DNA of 60,918 nt from Crocinitomicaceae bacterium (GTDB lineage: Bacteria > Bacteroidota > Bacteroidia > Flavobacteriales_D > Crocinitomicaceae): NCBI GenBank assembly GCA_017984635.1, contig JAGNZC010000016.1, positions 1 through 60,918 on the forward strand, read 5' to 3'. Below the pieces are notes generated by a model. It made no database searches. It saw only the letters and a list, made by a program, of their open reading frames with translations, and had not been told where the DNA came from. Of this stretch, positions 1 through 8,375 are shown in pieces. The translations under genes were made by a program, and so were the position numbers. Each line of letters begins with the position of its first letter. Position 1 is the stretch's first letter.

Positions 1-1
1 A

Positions 2-571
2 TGTACTACGGATCATATTTCTATGGCTGGACCATGGTTGAAATACCGTGGACATTTAGATAATATTTCTAATAACATGTTGATTGGTGCTGAGAATGCA
101 TTCAATGGAAAAGCAAATTCTGTAGTGAATCAATTGACAGGTGAAGTAGGAGAGGTTCCTGCAGTTCAACGTGCTTACAAAGCGGCTGGTGTTCCTTCAA
201 TCGTTGTTGGAGATCACAATTACGGAGAAGGTTCTTCACGTGAACACGCAGCAATGGAGCCACGTCACCTAGGTGTGCGTGCAGTTATCGTGAAATCATT
301 TGCACGAATCCACGAAACAAACTTGAAAAAACAAGGGATGTTAGGATTGACATTTGCGAATGAAGCAGATTATGATAAAATTTTAGAAAATGACACTTTC
401 AATTTCATCGATTTAGAAAGTTTCGCTCCAGGTAAACCATTGTCTTTAGAAATCGTTCACGCAAATGGTTCTAAAGAAATCATTTTATTGAATCATACGT
501 ACAATGATTCTCAAATTGAATGGTTCAAAGCTGGTTCTGCATTGAACTTGATCAAATTAATGGAAAACTAA
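2..571 (+). CDS. Aconitate hydratase, C-terminal part (partial at window start)
   Basis: The frame is open to the left edge, so only about the last 190 residues of a protein usually near 750 residues are present. It opens with [11 protein letters not shown] and carries [10 protein letters not shown], the swivel-domain (domain 4) motif of aconitases whose Ser and Arg contact citrate/isocitrate. The order and spacing match the mitochondrial-type enzymes common in Bacteroidota. It interconverts citrate and isocitrate in the TCA cycle; the 4Fe-4S cysteines lie outside the window. A hairpin terminator follows the stop. The family call is firm; acnA- versus acnB-type naming is left open, though it is not acnB-like. 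Confidence 0.95.
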   Translation, partial: CTTDHISMAGPWLKYRGHLDNISNNMLIGAENAFNGKANSVVNQLTGEVGEVPAVQRAYKAAGVPSIVVGDHNYGEGSSREHAAMEPRHLGVRAVIVKSFARIHETNLKKQGMLGLTFANEADYDKILENDTFNFIDLESFAPGKPLSLEIVHANGSKEIILLNHTYNDSQIEWFKAGSALNLIKLMEN

Positions 572-589
572 TAAGTTTACATATAATTG

Positions 590-619
590 AAAAGGCTATC
601 TGTGAGGATAGCCTTTTTT
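590..619 (+). terminator. Rho-independent terminator after aconitase
   Basis: An 11-bp stem (AAAAGGCTATC with its complement), a 6-nt loop and a run of six T follow the aconitase stop by about 20 nt. Confidence 0.85.
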
Positions 620-633
620 GTTTAGTAAAATTA

Positions 634-1218
634 TTAACGAAACCAATATTCATCAAATAAATAATTTGTTGTCTTATCTCCATTATCCATACCTGCATAC
701 CTAAAGATCTGATCTATTGTCAAAAACTTGTAATTGTTTGCAATGCAATTTTTTTTCTCTTCTTCATAGTTTTTTCTACAATCATCGCATGTAATATAAA
801 GATTTGAAATTTTTGATGATGGGTATTCATTTTTTATAAAATTGTTGTATTTTTCTAATTGATTTGGATCAAGCTTTGAATACCATTTATTCTCAATATT
901 TAGTAATACTTTTTCTGAAAAAGAAATTTCTAATTCTACCAGAAGATCAATATTTTTGAATTGTCTTTTAGATTTTACAGAAGTCACTATGAAATCGCTA
1001 TTAATTTCCTTTTTAAGGATATAATTCCCGTTTTCGTTTTCGCCATAGATCAATCCAAAAACTATTCTTCTAGCATATTCATACAGAATTGGGTTAGTGT
1101 TTTTGTAGCTTTCATTCGCACATCGAATTGTCCAACTTAAAAAGAAATCTTGCATGGTTTCGTACCCATGGTCAGCATTTTCTTCTTTGTAATTAAAAAA
1201 ACTTGGTAAATGTTTCAT
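634..1218 (-). CDS. PD-(D/E)XK nuclease-like hypothetical protein
   Basis: A 194-residue protein with no signal peptide or membrane segment. It resembles the PDDEXK_4-type superfamily pattern: Asp91 in KNIDLLVEL, then IENK at 108-111 (E109, K111), then QLEKY at 120-124, the Gln-Leu..Tyr that follows the active site in this group. The C-terminal half has cysteines C144, C147 and C158. No methylase or other restriction/anti-phage gene is adjacent, so a defence role is not shown. It stands alone between two terminators. The nuclease fold is inferred from the motif; activity and substrate are unknown. The ATG at the right end is the only sensible start. Confidence 0.55.
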   Translation of the reverse strand: MKHLPSFFNYKEENADHGYETMQDFFLSWTIRCANESYKNTNPILYEYARRIVFGLIYGENENGNYILKKEINSDFIVTSVKSKRQFKNIDLLVELEISFSEKVLLNIENKWYSKLDPNQLEKYNNFIKNEYPSSKISNLYITCDDCRKNYEEEKKNCIANNYKFLTIDQIFRYAGMDNGDKTTNYLFDEYWFR

Positions 1219-1278
1219 GATTATTAGAGTGGTTAAATATTATTAAATTCAAAAATACTTTTTTACAAAGAATAAAGC

Positions 1279-1312
1279 AAAAAAAAATCCCCAACTGACT
1301 AGCTGAGGATTT
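1279..1312 (-). terminator. Terminator of the Spy/CpxP-like gene
   Basis: On the minus strand a 12-bp stem (two G-T pairs) with loop AGTC is followed by a run of T. It lies just after the stop at 1328. Confidence 0.75.
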
Positions 1313-1327
1313 ATACAATGGAATTAA

Positions 1328-1732
1328 TTATAATTCTTCTGGATGTTCGTTTTCTTTCTTATCTTCTTTGTATGCTTCTCTTCGCTCTTGCATTTTTGCT
1401 TGCATTTTTTGAACTTTGGCATATTGTTCAGGAGTTAAAATCATTTTTAAATTCATATCTCTAGTAGCTTTATTCGCCTCTAATGCTTCTTTCTTTTTAT
1501 CTTTCGTTAAGCTGGCATCTTTTCTGATTCGTTCATTTTTCAACGCAACACCCAAATTTAATTCTGAGATTTTCGCTTTTTGATCCGCTGTTAACACCAA
1601 AGCTTTGTCCATGCGTTCTGTTAACATTGTTGCTCTTTCTTGCGGAGTTTTCTTTTCTTTATCTTGTGCAGACACGGTAGTTATTGATAACATACTCACT
1701 AATCCTACTAATACAATTGTTTTGATTTTCAT
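1328..1732 (-). CDS. Spy/CpxP-like small periplasmic protein
   Basis: 134 residues from the ATG at 1732 (MKIKTIV); a longer reading would need a TTG three codons upstream. A signal peptide (hydrophobic segment, then TVSAQ) precedes a charged, all-helical region with two LTxxQ-type motifs, LTADQ near 47-51 and LTPEQ near 99-103. This is the layout of the Spy/CpxP (LTXXQ) and DUF4890-like proteins, small periplasmic helical chaperones or stress sensors. The C-terminus is very rich in Lys and Glu. It is a single-gene transcript ending in its own hairpin. The precise role is unknown; a periplasmic chaperone-like role is inferred. Confidence 0.6.
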   Translation of the reverse strand: MKIKTIVLVGLVSMLSITTVSAQDKEKKTPQERATMLTERMDKALVLTADQKAKISELNLGVALKNERIRKDASLTKDKKKEALEANKATRDMNLKMILTPEQYAKVQKMQAKMQERREAYKEDKKENEHPEEL

Positions 1733-1806
1733 ATAATTCAATTTTAAGTTTACTTTTTTCTAACGCTAATATAGTTGTTTTGGTGTGTTTTGATTGATAA
1801 TGAATG

Positions 1807-2577
1807 TTAAAATTGCAAATGTTTTACAGTATCTCCATTGTTGATTAATTGTTTCAATGAAGCAATTCCAATGGCTAAATGGTTATCCACAAAATTGGTT
1901 GTGACCAATGAATCGCTTTTATCTGTTTTAACTCCTTCTGGAACCATTGGTTGATCAGAAACTAATAACAATGCTCCTGTTGGAATGTTATTAGCGAAGC
2001 CTACACTAAAAATAGTAGCGGTTTCCATGTCAATAGCCATTGCACGAATGGTTTGAAGGTACACTTTGAATTGTTCATCATGTTCCCAAACACGACGATT
2101 GGTCGTGTAAACTGTTCCAGTCCAATAATCTTTTTTGAAGTCGCGAATGGTTGTAGAAATCGCTTTTTGTAAAGCAAAAGCAGGTAATGCTGGAACTTCA
2201 GGTGGGAAATAATCATTGCTTGTTCCTTCTCCACGAATGGCTGCAATCGGCAAAACAAGATCCCCAACTTCATTTTTTCGTTTTAATCCACCACATTTCC
2301 CTAAAAACAAAACAGCTTTTGGTTGTATAGCTGAAAGCAAATCCATGCACGTTGCAGCGGAAGCACTACCCATTCCAAAGTTAATAATGGTGATTCCATT
2401 AGCTGTAGCGCATTGCATCGGTTTTCCTTTACCAATAATTTCAACGTTATGCATTTCTGCAAATTGCTCTATGTAATTATGAAAATTACACAGCAATATA
2501 TAGTCACCAAAATTCTCTAATTGTTCGCCAGTATAGCGCGGCAACCAATTGTCAACAATTTCTTTTTTTGTTTTCAT
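1807..2577 (-). CDS. amn: AMP nucleosidase (short Bacteroidota form)
   Basis: A nucleoside phosphorylase-fold protein of 256 residues that hydrolyses AMP to adenine and ribose 5-phosphate. The purine-nucleoside phosphorylase motifs are visible: NFGMGSA near 66, LGKCGG near 92-97, DMETAT at 183-188 and SDQP at 207-210. The N-terminal regulatory domain of the roughly 480-residue E. coli Amn is absent, as is usual for Bacteroidota homologues. I take the ATG at 2577 (MKTKKEIVDNW); upstream sequence in frame is non-conserved and runs into the DUF1684 gene. It is the last gene of the DUF1015-yggS-DUF1684-amn unit, 10 nt after the previous stop. Confidence 0.85.
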   Translation of the reverse strand: MKTKKEIVDNWLPRYTGEQLENFGDYILLCNFHNYIEQFAEMHNVEIIGKGKPMQCATANGITIINFGMGSASAATCMDLLSAIQPKAVLFLGKCGGLKRKNEVGDLVLPIAAIRGEGTSNDYFPPEVPALPAFALQKAISTTIRDFKKDYWTGTVYTTNRRVWEHDEQFKVYLQTIRAMAIDMETATIFSVGFANNIPTGALLLVSDQPMVPEGVKTDKSDSLVTTNFVDNHLAIGIASLKQLINNGDTVKHLQF

Positions 2578-2587
2578 CTGTTTAATT

Positions 2588-3193
2588 TTAATGATTGGCG
2601 TATCCAATTGGAACTTTTTCTCCAGCATTGATTGGTAAACTGATGTAATTTTCTTTCGGTGGAATAGGGCAAGAGTACCGATGAGAATATACACAGTATG
2701 GATTGTATAAACGATTGAAATCCAGTATTATTGTGTCTTTTTCAGGTATATTTAAATCTAAATACCTTCCGCCTCCATACGTTTCGTTGCCACTTGATCC
2801 ATCTCTTAAAGGCAGAAATAAATAGGTTCTGTATTCTTTTTGTTTTTTAAGAGACATATTTTGATAGATGGTCAATTGGTGTGTTTTGCCTGCTAAATCA
2901 AAGGTTACCAAACCATATGCACGATAGATTGGTTTTCGATCTGTTGAAGTTGGCATTTCGAATTTTTTGCCAATTTTTTTTTCAAAATGTCCAACAATTC
3001 TATACGTAGAATCAATGTCATAGAATTTTAATCCAACCAATTCATTGATTTCTTGTTGATTTAATACTTTTGCTGAAGTATCTAGTATTTCTCCAGAATA
3101 CACAACACGTAATGCTTGTAAACTATCTTTGTAGTATTGAGCATTCAAATTAGAAATACAACTTAGTAATAAAGATAATACTATAATTCTCAT
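2588..3193 (-). CDS. DUF1684 family secreted protein
   Basis: 201 residues. A signal peptide (to about NLNA, residue 18) is followed by the DUF1684 core. The conserved C-terminal block is clear: YGGGRYLDL (about 140-148), DFNRLYNPYC, and YSCPIPPKENY, with the paired cysteines typical of the family. The function of DUF1684 is not known. Its ATG overlaps the yggS stop (ATGA), so it is translationally coupled to yggS. The link with the PLP and purine genes around it is only positional. Confidence 0.8.
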   Translation of the reverse strand: MRIIVLSLLLSCISNLNAQYYKDSLQALRVVYSGEILDTSAKVLNQQEINELVGLKFYDIDSTYRIVGHFEKKIGKKFEMPTSTDRKPIYRAYGLVTFDLAGKTHQLTIYQNMSLKKQKEYRTYLFLPLRDGSSGNETYGGGRYLDLNIPEKDTIILDFNRLYNPYCVYSHRYSCPIPPKENYISLPINAGEKVPIGYANH

Positions 3194-3843
3194 CGGGAAC
3201 CAAAAATAGAACTACCAATTCGAACCATTGTGCTTCCTTCTTCGATTGCCAATGAATAATCGCCACTCATTCCCATAGATAAAGTTGAGAAGCGTTCATC
3301 TTTTTGAAAGTAAGTAGATTTGAATAGGTCAAAATGTGATTTTAATTGCGCAAATTCAGCTTTTACTTGGTTTTCATTATTAGTAAAGGAAGCCATTCCC
3401 ATTAAACCTTGGATTGAACAATACGTTAATGTATCTTTTAGCTCCATTATTTCGGTTGCTTCTTCGATGGATAAACCAAATTTCGTTTCTTCTTTTGCAA
3501 TGTAAAATTGTAATAAAACAGGAATAACACGCTGAATTTTAGCTCCTTGTTTATTTATTTCAAGTAAAAGTTTTAAACTATCAACTCCGTGAATCAAAGC
3601 AACGAAAGGAGCAATGTATTTCACTTTATTGCTTTGTAAATGGCCAATTAAATGCCATTCAATGTCTTTGGGAAGTGCATCGTGTTTATCACACATTTCT
3701 TGCACTTTGTTTTCACCAAATATGCGTTGACCAGCTTTGTATGCTACTAATAAGTCTTCTTTAGGCTTTGTTTTAGAAACAGCAACTAAAGTTACGTTTT
3801 CTGGTAAAGATGATTTAATTTGCTGTAATTGTTCTGCAATCAT
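3190..3843 (-). CDS. PLP homeostasis protein, YggS/PLPBP family
   Basis: 217 residues, the usual length. It has AVSKTKP with the PLP-binding Lys24, GENKVQE at 43-49, HLIGHLQSNK at 64-73 and LSMGMSGD near the C-terminus, all hallmarks of the single-domain alanine racemase-like PLP-binding proteins. These act in cytoplasmic vitamin B6 and amino-acid homeostasis and have no clear catalytic activity. The gene overlaps the DUF1015 stop by 4 nt and is itself overlapped by DUF1684. Its position downstream of the PLP enzyme serC may be functional, but that is inference. Confidence 0.93.
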   Translation of the reverse strand: MIAEQLQQIKSSLPENVTLVAVSKTKPKEDLLVAYKAGQRIFGENKVQEMCDKHDALPKDIEWHLIGHLQSNKVKYIAPFVALIHGVDSLKLLLEINKQGAKIQRVIPVLLQFYIAKEETKFGLSIEEATEIMELKDTLTYCSIQGLMGMASFTNNENQVKAEFAQLKSHFDLFKSTYFQKDERFSTLSMGMSGDYSLAIEEGSTMVRIGSSIFGSR

Positions 3844-5075
3844 TCGTTGATTTTATAAATGGTTAATCCACTGCGCATTTTTGGTTCAACCCAAGTTGAT
3901 TTGGGAGGCATAATCAATTGATTGTCAGCAACACGTTTCACTTGTTCAATGGTTGCAGGAAACAAAATAAATCCTACTTTGAATTTTCCAGACGTAATTT
4001 TTTCTTGAAATGTTTCAATCGGTTCAGCACCACTTATAAATTCGATGTGTTCATTTGTTTTCAAATCATCGATTCCTAAAATAGGCGAAAGTATAGTTGT
4101 TGTCAAGATTTCAGCATCTAAACATTTCACAGGGTGATTAGGATCAATAAGTCCTGGATTTGCGATTAATTGAAACCATTTGCCATTCAAACACATGGTA
4201 AACTCATGCTCATTGTATGGTTTTTGCGCTTGGTTTAATGTTGAAATAGTGAAATTTTTACTGAGTTGTGTTAAAAACTCATCTTCTGATAAATTGTTTA
4301 ACGTATCAACTAATCGATTGAATTCTAATATTTTCAATTTCGTTTCATCAATGAAATAGGCTAAGAAAAAGTCTTCATTTGGAAAACCATCAGTTCCTTT
4401 TTCTTGTCGGTGTTTTTTCAATCCTGCTGATGAAGCAGAGCGATGATGACCATCTGCGATATAAACAGCCTCTATCGATTCAAATGCTTGTATGATTTTA
4501 AAGGATTGTGCTTCAGGTAAAACCCAAACTTCATGCTTGATGCGATCTGTCGTTGTAAATTCATATTCTGGACGCTCTGCAGTTGCTTCGATAATTAATT
4601 GTTCAATGTGTACATCATGCGGGTAGGAGAGTAACACTGGTTCAGCATTATATCCAACAACATCCAGGTAATTGGTAAACATCGCTTCTCTTGAAGTAAG
4701 CGTTGCCTCGTGTTTTTTGATTAAATCAGCATGGTATTCTTCTACACTTGCACCTGCAATAACGCCGGTGAATTCATGTCCGTTTTTTGTTTGACGGTAT
4801 ATATAAATATGAGAACTCGCATCTTTAATTAAAATTCCTTCTTCGATAAATTCTGCATATTTTTCTTTCACCAATGCAAATCGTTCGGGTGTATTTGCTT
4901 TTGTTTGAATTGTACTTCCAAATTCAGGATTGATGATACGAAGAAAAGTAAAAGGATTATCCTCTAGCTTAGCAGTTAAAACATTTTTTTTATACGAATA
5001 ATACGGACGTGTAGCTACCAAGTGAACTTTGTCACGTACGGGTCTTAAAGCTTTGAATGGGGCGATTTTACTCAT
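3840..5075 (-). CDS. DUF1015 family protein
   Basis: 411 residues, a typical full-length DUF1015 (COG4198-type) protein. It opens with the conserved IAPFKALRP and has FLRI(I)NPE near residue 45 and the diagnostic YIADGHHRSAS near residue 210. No signal peptide. The biochemical function is not settled. It lies directly downstream of serA and serC, which suggests serine or phosphoserine metabolism, but that is association only. A hairpin lies between serA and this gene, so it may have its own promoter or be reached by read-through. Its stop overlaps yggS by 4 nt. Confidence 0.85.
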   Translation of the reverse strand: MSKIAPFKALRPVRDKVHLVATRPYYSYKKNVLTAKLEDNPFTFLRIINPEFGSTIQTKANTPERFALVKEKYAEFIEEGILIKDASSHIYIYRQTKNGHEFTGVIAGASVEEYHADLIKKHEATLTSREAMFTNYLDVVGYNAEPVLLSYPHDVHIEQLIIEATAERPEYEFTTTDRIKHEVWVLPEAQSFKIIQAFESIEAVYIADGHHRSASSAGLKKHRQEKGTDGFPNEDFFLAYFIDETKLKILEFNRLVDTLNNLSEDEFLTQLSKNFTISTLNQAQKPYNEHEFTMCLNGKWFQLIANPGLIDPNHPVKCLDAEILTTTILSPILGIDDLKTNEHIEFISGAEPIETFQEKITSGKFKVGFILFPATIEQVKRVADNQLIMPPKSTWVEPKMRSGLTIYKINE

Positions 5076-5086
5076 TTCAGTATATT

Positions 5087-5114
5087 AAAAAGGGATATGA
5101 AACTCATATCCCTT
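5087..5114 (-). terminator. Hairpin between serA and DUF1015
   Basis: A perfect 10-bp stem (AAGGGATATG with its complement) with a 5-nt loop is followed on the minus strand by five T. It could end the serC-serA transcript or only reduce read-through into DUF1015. Confidence 0.7.
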
Positions 5115-5139
5115 AACATTCATAGGTAAATATAATGAA

Positions 5140-6096
5140 TTATTTTTTACCAAATGCTTCTATGATTAAAGATGCTAATTCTTCTCCAATTCGATCTTGT
5201 GCTTCTAAAGTTGCTGCTCCTACATGTGGAGTGCAAGCAATTTTTTCATTGGAAAGCAACTCTTTTCTTGGATTTGGTTCATTTTCAAAAACATCCAATG
5301 CACAACTTGCAACTGTACCATCAGCAATAGCAACTAACAAATCGTCTTCATTAATAACACCACCACGAGCAGCATTTACAATTCGAACGCCTTTTTTCAT
5401 CGCTTCAAATTCGGTTTTACCGATGACAGCTGAACCATCAGGTTGTTTTGGAACGTGAATAGAAATGTAATCCAATGAACCGATAACAGATGCTAAACTA
5501 TTTACAGGTATAATTTCAGTAGTAATCTTTACTCCATTTCCTAATTCAAGTTGAATTTTTACAGGAAGTCCAGTTCGATCTATCGCTTCAACATTCATTC
5601 CACAGCCAATAGCATAACTAGCTAAACTTTGACCAATTCTACCAAAACCAATGATTCCAATCGTTTTTCCGCGTAATTCGACACCTTTAGCATATTTCTT
5701 TTTCAATGCTGAAAAATCTCCATGTTCTATGTTTTTGTAGGAATCATTCAATGATCTAGAAATTGCAAATAAATGGCCCATTACTAATTCTGCAACAGAT
5801 TGTGAGGAAGATGCAGGCGTGTTGATCACTTGAATTCCTTTTGAACGTGCATATTCAACATCAATGTTGTCCATTCCAACACCACCTCGTCCAATTAATT
5901 TCAGTTGTGGGCACGCATCAATCACTTCTTTTCGAACCGTTGTAGCACTTCGAACTAAAATCATTTCGATTCCCTGCTCATTTACTTCTTTTGCTAAATC
6001 TGCTTGTTCAACTTTTTCAGTAATAACAGTGAATCCAGCGCTTTCTAATTGTTGTTTTCCGACTAAGGAAATTCCGTCGTTTGCTAAAATTTTCAT
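5140..6096 (-). CDS. serA: D-3-phosphoglycerate dehydrogenase
   Basis: Oxidises 3-phosphoglycerate to phosphohydroxypyruvate with NAD, the first step of serine synthesis. 318 residues: an N-terminal substrate half, a Rossmann core with GFGRIG (150-155), and the catalytic triad of the D-2-hydroxyacid dehydrogenases, Arg244 (AARGG), Glu273 (VFENEP) and His291 (TPHVGAAT). There is no C-terminal ACT regulatory domain, so serine feedback through ACT is not expected. It lies 14 nt after serC, which settles the substrate among the D-2-hydroxyacid dehydrogenases. Confidence 0.92.
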   Translation of the reverse strand: MKILANDGISLVGKQQLESAGFTVITEKVEQADLAKEVNEQGIEMILVRSATTVRKEVIDACPQLKLIGRGGVGMDNIDVEYARSKGIQVINTPASSSQSVAELVMGHLFAISRSLNDSYKNIEHGDFSALKKKYAKGVELRGKTIGIIGFGRIGQSLASYAIGCGMNVEAIDRTGLPVKIQLELGNGVKITTEIIPVNSLASVIGSLDYISIHVPKQPDGSAVIGKTEFEAMKKGVRIVNAARGGVINEDDLLVAIADGTVASCALDVFENEPNPRKELLSNEKIACTPHVGAATLEAQDRIGEELASLIIEAFGKK

Positions 6097-6110
6097 CTTA
6101 ATAGTATCTA

Positions 6111-7178
6111 TTATCCGTTTTTACGAGCAAATTCTTTCATTACATCAACTAATACTTGAACGCTTTCAATTGGTAATGCGTTGTACATGGAAGCTCTGTA
6201 ACCTCCTGTAGAACGATGTCCTGGAAGTCCAACAATACCTGCTGCTTTCCAAGCTTCGTCAAAAGAGCTTTGCAATGTTTCGTCTTTTAGAGTAAATGTT
6301 ATATTCATATTAGAGCGATCTTCTGTTGCAACTGTTCCGTTGAACAAAGGGTTTGCATCGATTTCGTTATATAATAACGCAGCTTTCGCATTATTTTTTG
6401 CTTCCATTGCTTTAACGCCACCATTTGCCATTAAATCTCTTAAATTCAAAAGAGCCACATAAACAGAAAAAACGGGTGGTGTATTCAACATCGACTCTTT
6501 TTCAACTTGTTGTTTTAAATCCAAATAGGTTGGCATAAATGGAGAAGTTGATTTTCCAAGCACACTATCTTTAACAATGTATAATGTTGCGCCAGCAGGA
6601 CCAAGATTTTTTTGAGCTCCAGCATAAATTAAATCAAAATCTGCTACATTGATTTCTTTTGAAAAAATATCAGATGACATATCACAAACTAAAGGCAAAG
6701 TTGATTTAGGGAATTCTTTAAATTGAGTACCGTAAATTGTATTGTTTGAAGTGAAATGTAGATAATCAACGTCTGTTGGAATATCAAAATTTTTCGGAAT
6801 ATATGAGAAGTTTTTATCTTCAGAACTGGCAATAACTTGACAATCAACACCAACTTTTTTGGCTTCTTTGATTGCTCCAGATGCCCACGTACCTGTATTG
6901 ATGTACGCTGCTTTTTTTGAATCGCGCATCATGTTCAATGCGGCAATTGTAAATCCTAATGTTGCTCCACCTTGAACAAATGCTACGGAATAACCTTCAG
7001 GTACATTTAAAGCTTTTTTAACTAAATCAATTGCTTCGTCCATTACTGCAACAAAGTCTTTATGTCTATGAGAAACTTCTAAAATAGATAAACCATTGAA
7101 GTCTAAAACTGCCCCTGCAGCTTGTTTAAAAACCTCTTGAGGAAGAATGCAAGGTCCTGCGCCAAAATTATGTTTCAT
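6111..7178 (-). CDS. serC: Phosphoserine aminotransferase
   Basis: 355 residues. A class V PLP aminotransferase converting phosphohydroxypyruvate and glutamate to phosphoserine; the family also serves PLP synthesis in some bacteria. It has NFGAGPC at the start, GGATLGF near 70, the PLP lysine K190 in AGAQKNLGPAG, and GHRSTGGYRAS near the C-terminus. It is first in the serC-serA pair. No phosphoserine phosphatase (serB) is seen in the window. Confidence 0.95.
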   Translation of the reverse strand: MKHNFGAGPCILPQEVFKQAAGAVLDFNGLSILEVSHRHKDFVAVMDEAIDLVKKALNVPEGYSVAFVQGGATLGFTIAALNMMRDSKKAAYINTGTWASGAIKEAKKVGVDCQVIASSEDKNFSYIPKNFDIPTDVDYLHFTSNNTIYGTQFKEFPKSTLPLVCDMSSDIFSKEINVADFDLIYAGAQKNLGPAGATLYIVKDSVLGKSTSPFMPTYLDLKQQVEKESMLNTPPVFSVYVALLNLRDLMANGGVKAMEAKNNAKAALLYNEIDANPLFNGTVATEDRSNMNITFTLKDETLQSSFDEAWKAAGIVGLPGHRSTGGYRASMYNALPIESVQVLVDVMKEFARKNG

Positions 7179-7285
7179 AATCAGATGATATTATTTTTAT
7201 ATGTTGAAAATGCTAGCTTCAAATTTCGTTAAAAATGTAAACTTTACCTGTTTAATTTTTAAAATTTAATAAAAAAGTAATGAAC

Positions 7286-7313
7286 AAAAAAAAGCTGTCA
7301 ATTTTGACAGCTT
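7286..7313 (-). terminator. Terminator after bTHX
   Basis: A 10-bp perfect stem (AAGCTGTCAA) with a 2-nt loop and eight T on the minus strand, just after the bTHX stop. Confidence 0.85.
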
Positions 7314-7322
7314 AAGGACTAT

Positions 7323-7556
7323 TTACTCTTCCGTTTTCTTTGTTGCTTTTTTTGCAGCTGGTTTCTTTTCAGCAGCTTCTTTTTTCACTGCAGGTTTTTT
7401 TGCAGCTACTTTTTTCTCTGTTGCAACAGTTTCTTTTGCTTTAACTGTTTTTTTTGCTTTTGGTGCAACAACAGTTGCTACATTTTTTTTACGGCTATTT
7501 CCGTAAGAACCCATGGCTCTTTTTCCTTTTGCTGTTTTTTTATCTCCTCTTCCCAT
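7323..7556 (-). CDS. 30S ribosomal protein bTHX with Lys/Ala-rich tail
   Basis: 77 residues. The first 25, MGRGDKKTAKGKRAMGSYG and onward to NSRKK, match the small basic THX protein of the 30S head known from Thermus and Bacteroidota. After that comes a tail of about 50 residues made of Ala, Lys, Val and Glu (AxKK and KKPA blocks), longer than the core itself and similar in composition to histone H1-like tails. It is a single-gene unit with its own terminator. The core assignment is solid; the tail has no known role that I can support. Confidence 0.88.
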   Translation of the reverse strand: MGRGDKKTAKGKRAMGSYGNSRKKNVATVVAPKAKKTVKAKETVATEKKVAAKKPAVKKEAAEKKPAAKKATKKTEE

Positions 7557-7602
7557 AGTATATATATTTTATCTCTAATAGTAGTAATCGTGTGCAAAGA
7601 TA

Positions 7603-8289
7603 TTAATCTTTTTGAAATAATCGCACTCTAAATGCGACTTCTAATTCATTTCCAGCACGTAATATTTTTTTTGACCATTTAATTTTAAGAGCAGTTTGTT
7701 CTTCAGGACTTAATTTCCAGTTTAATTCACTTTGTTCTAAACGGTTTCTTAAAACATTTAATGTAATAGCAACGGAAACAGAAATATTAAAACTTTCTGA
7801 AAAACCATACATGGGAATTTTCACAAATTCATCCGCTTCAGCTATGATTTCCGCTGAAATACCTGTATGTTCTGTACCAAAAACTAAAGCAATAGGCTGC
7901 GATAAATCTAGCTCATTAATCGTTACATCATTTGTGTGTGGTGTTGTTGCAACAATTTTATAACCTTTTTCTTTCAGCTTTTTTATACAGTCAAGCGAAG
8001 GGTTTTCTCCTTTGTCAAAATTGTATAAGTCAACCCATCTTCCTGCGCCTAAAGCGATATCACGTTGAACTTTATATTGGTTGTTTTTTTCAATTACATG
8101 AAGATCTTGTATTCCAAAGCAGTCACATGAGCGCATAACAGCAGAAGCATTGTGTTCTTGATGAATGTTTTCTAAAACAACAGTAAGATGTTTGGTTCGT
8201 TCTGCAGCAATTGCATCAAACATAAGTTGTTTACTTTCTGAAATAATGTTGTAAAATTCTTTAAGAATTTTTAATTCGTTTTGATGCAT
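7603..8289 (-). CDS. tRNA (guanosine-2'-O)-methyltransferase TrmH-like
   Basis: 228 residues, a SPOUT-class SAM-dependent RNA methyltransferase. Three SPOUT motifs are visible: NASAVMRSCDCFG (N47, R53), LVFGTEHTG (136-143, Glu140) and IPMYGFSESFNISVSVA (158 onward, Ser166, Asn168), forming the trefoil-knot SAM site. The residues match TrmH, which methylates G18 in tRNA D-loops, and the C-terminal tail after 190 fits TrmH. The alternative is another SpoU enzyme. A second family member lies at 10848-11579. Confidence 0.85.
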   Translation of the reverse strand: MHQNELKILKEFYNIISESKQLMFDAIAAERTKHLTVVLENIHQEHNASAVMRSCDCFGIQDLHVIEKNNQYKVQRDIALGAGRWVDLYNFDKGENPSLDCIKKLKEKGYKIVATTPHTNDVTINELDLSQPIALVFGTEHTGISAEIIAEADEFVKIPMYGFSESFNISVSVAITLNVLRNRLEQSELNWKLSPEEQTALKIKWSKKILRAGNELEVAFRVRLFQKD

Positions 8290-8326
8290 TTTTATTAGTT
8301 GGTGGACAAATTTACTAAATATTGAA

Positions 8327-8357
8327 TAAAAAAATAGGCACCTTTTGAGTGCCTATT
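8327..8357 (-). terminator. Terminator after the T9SS cargo gene
   Basis: A 9-bp stem (AATAGGCAC) with a 7-nt loop and a T run on the minus strand, 19 nt after the stop at 8376. Confidence 0.8.
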
Positions 8358-8375
8358 GTAAAATATTGAATAAAA

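Noticed and set aside
2578..2694. N-terminal extension of the AMP nucleosidase gene
   Set aside because: The in-frame sequence overlaps DUF1684 and is not conserved; the ATG at 2577 matches homologues.
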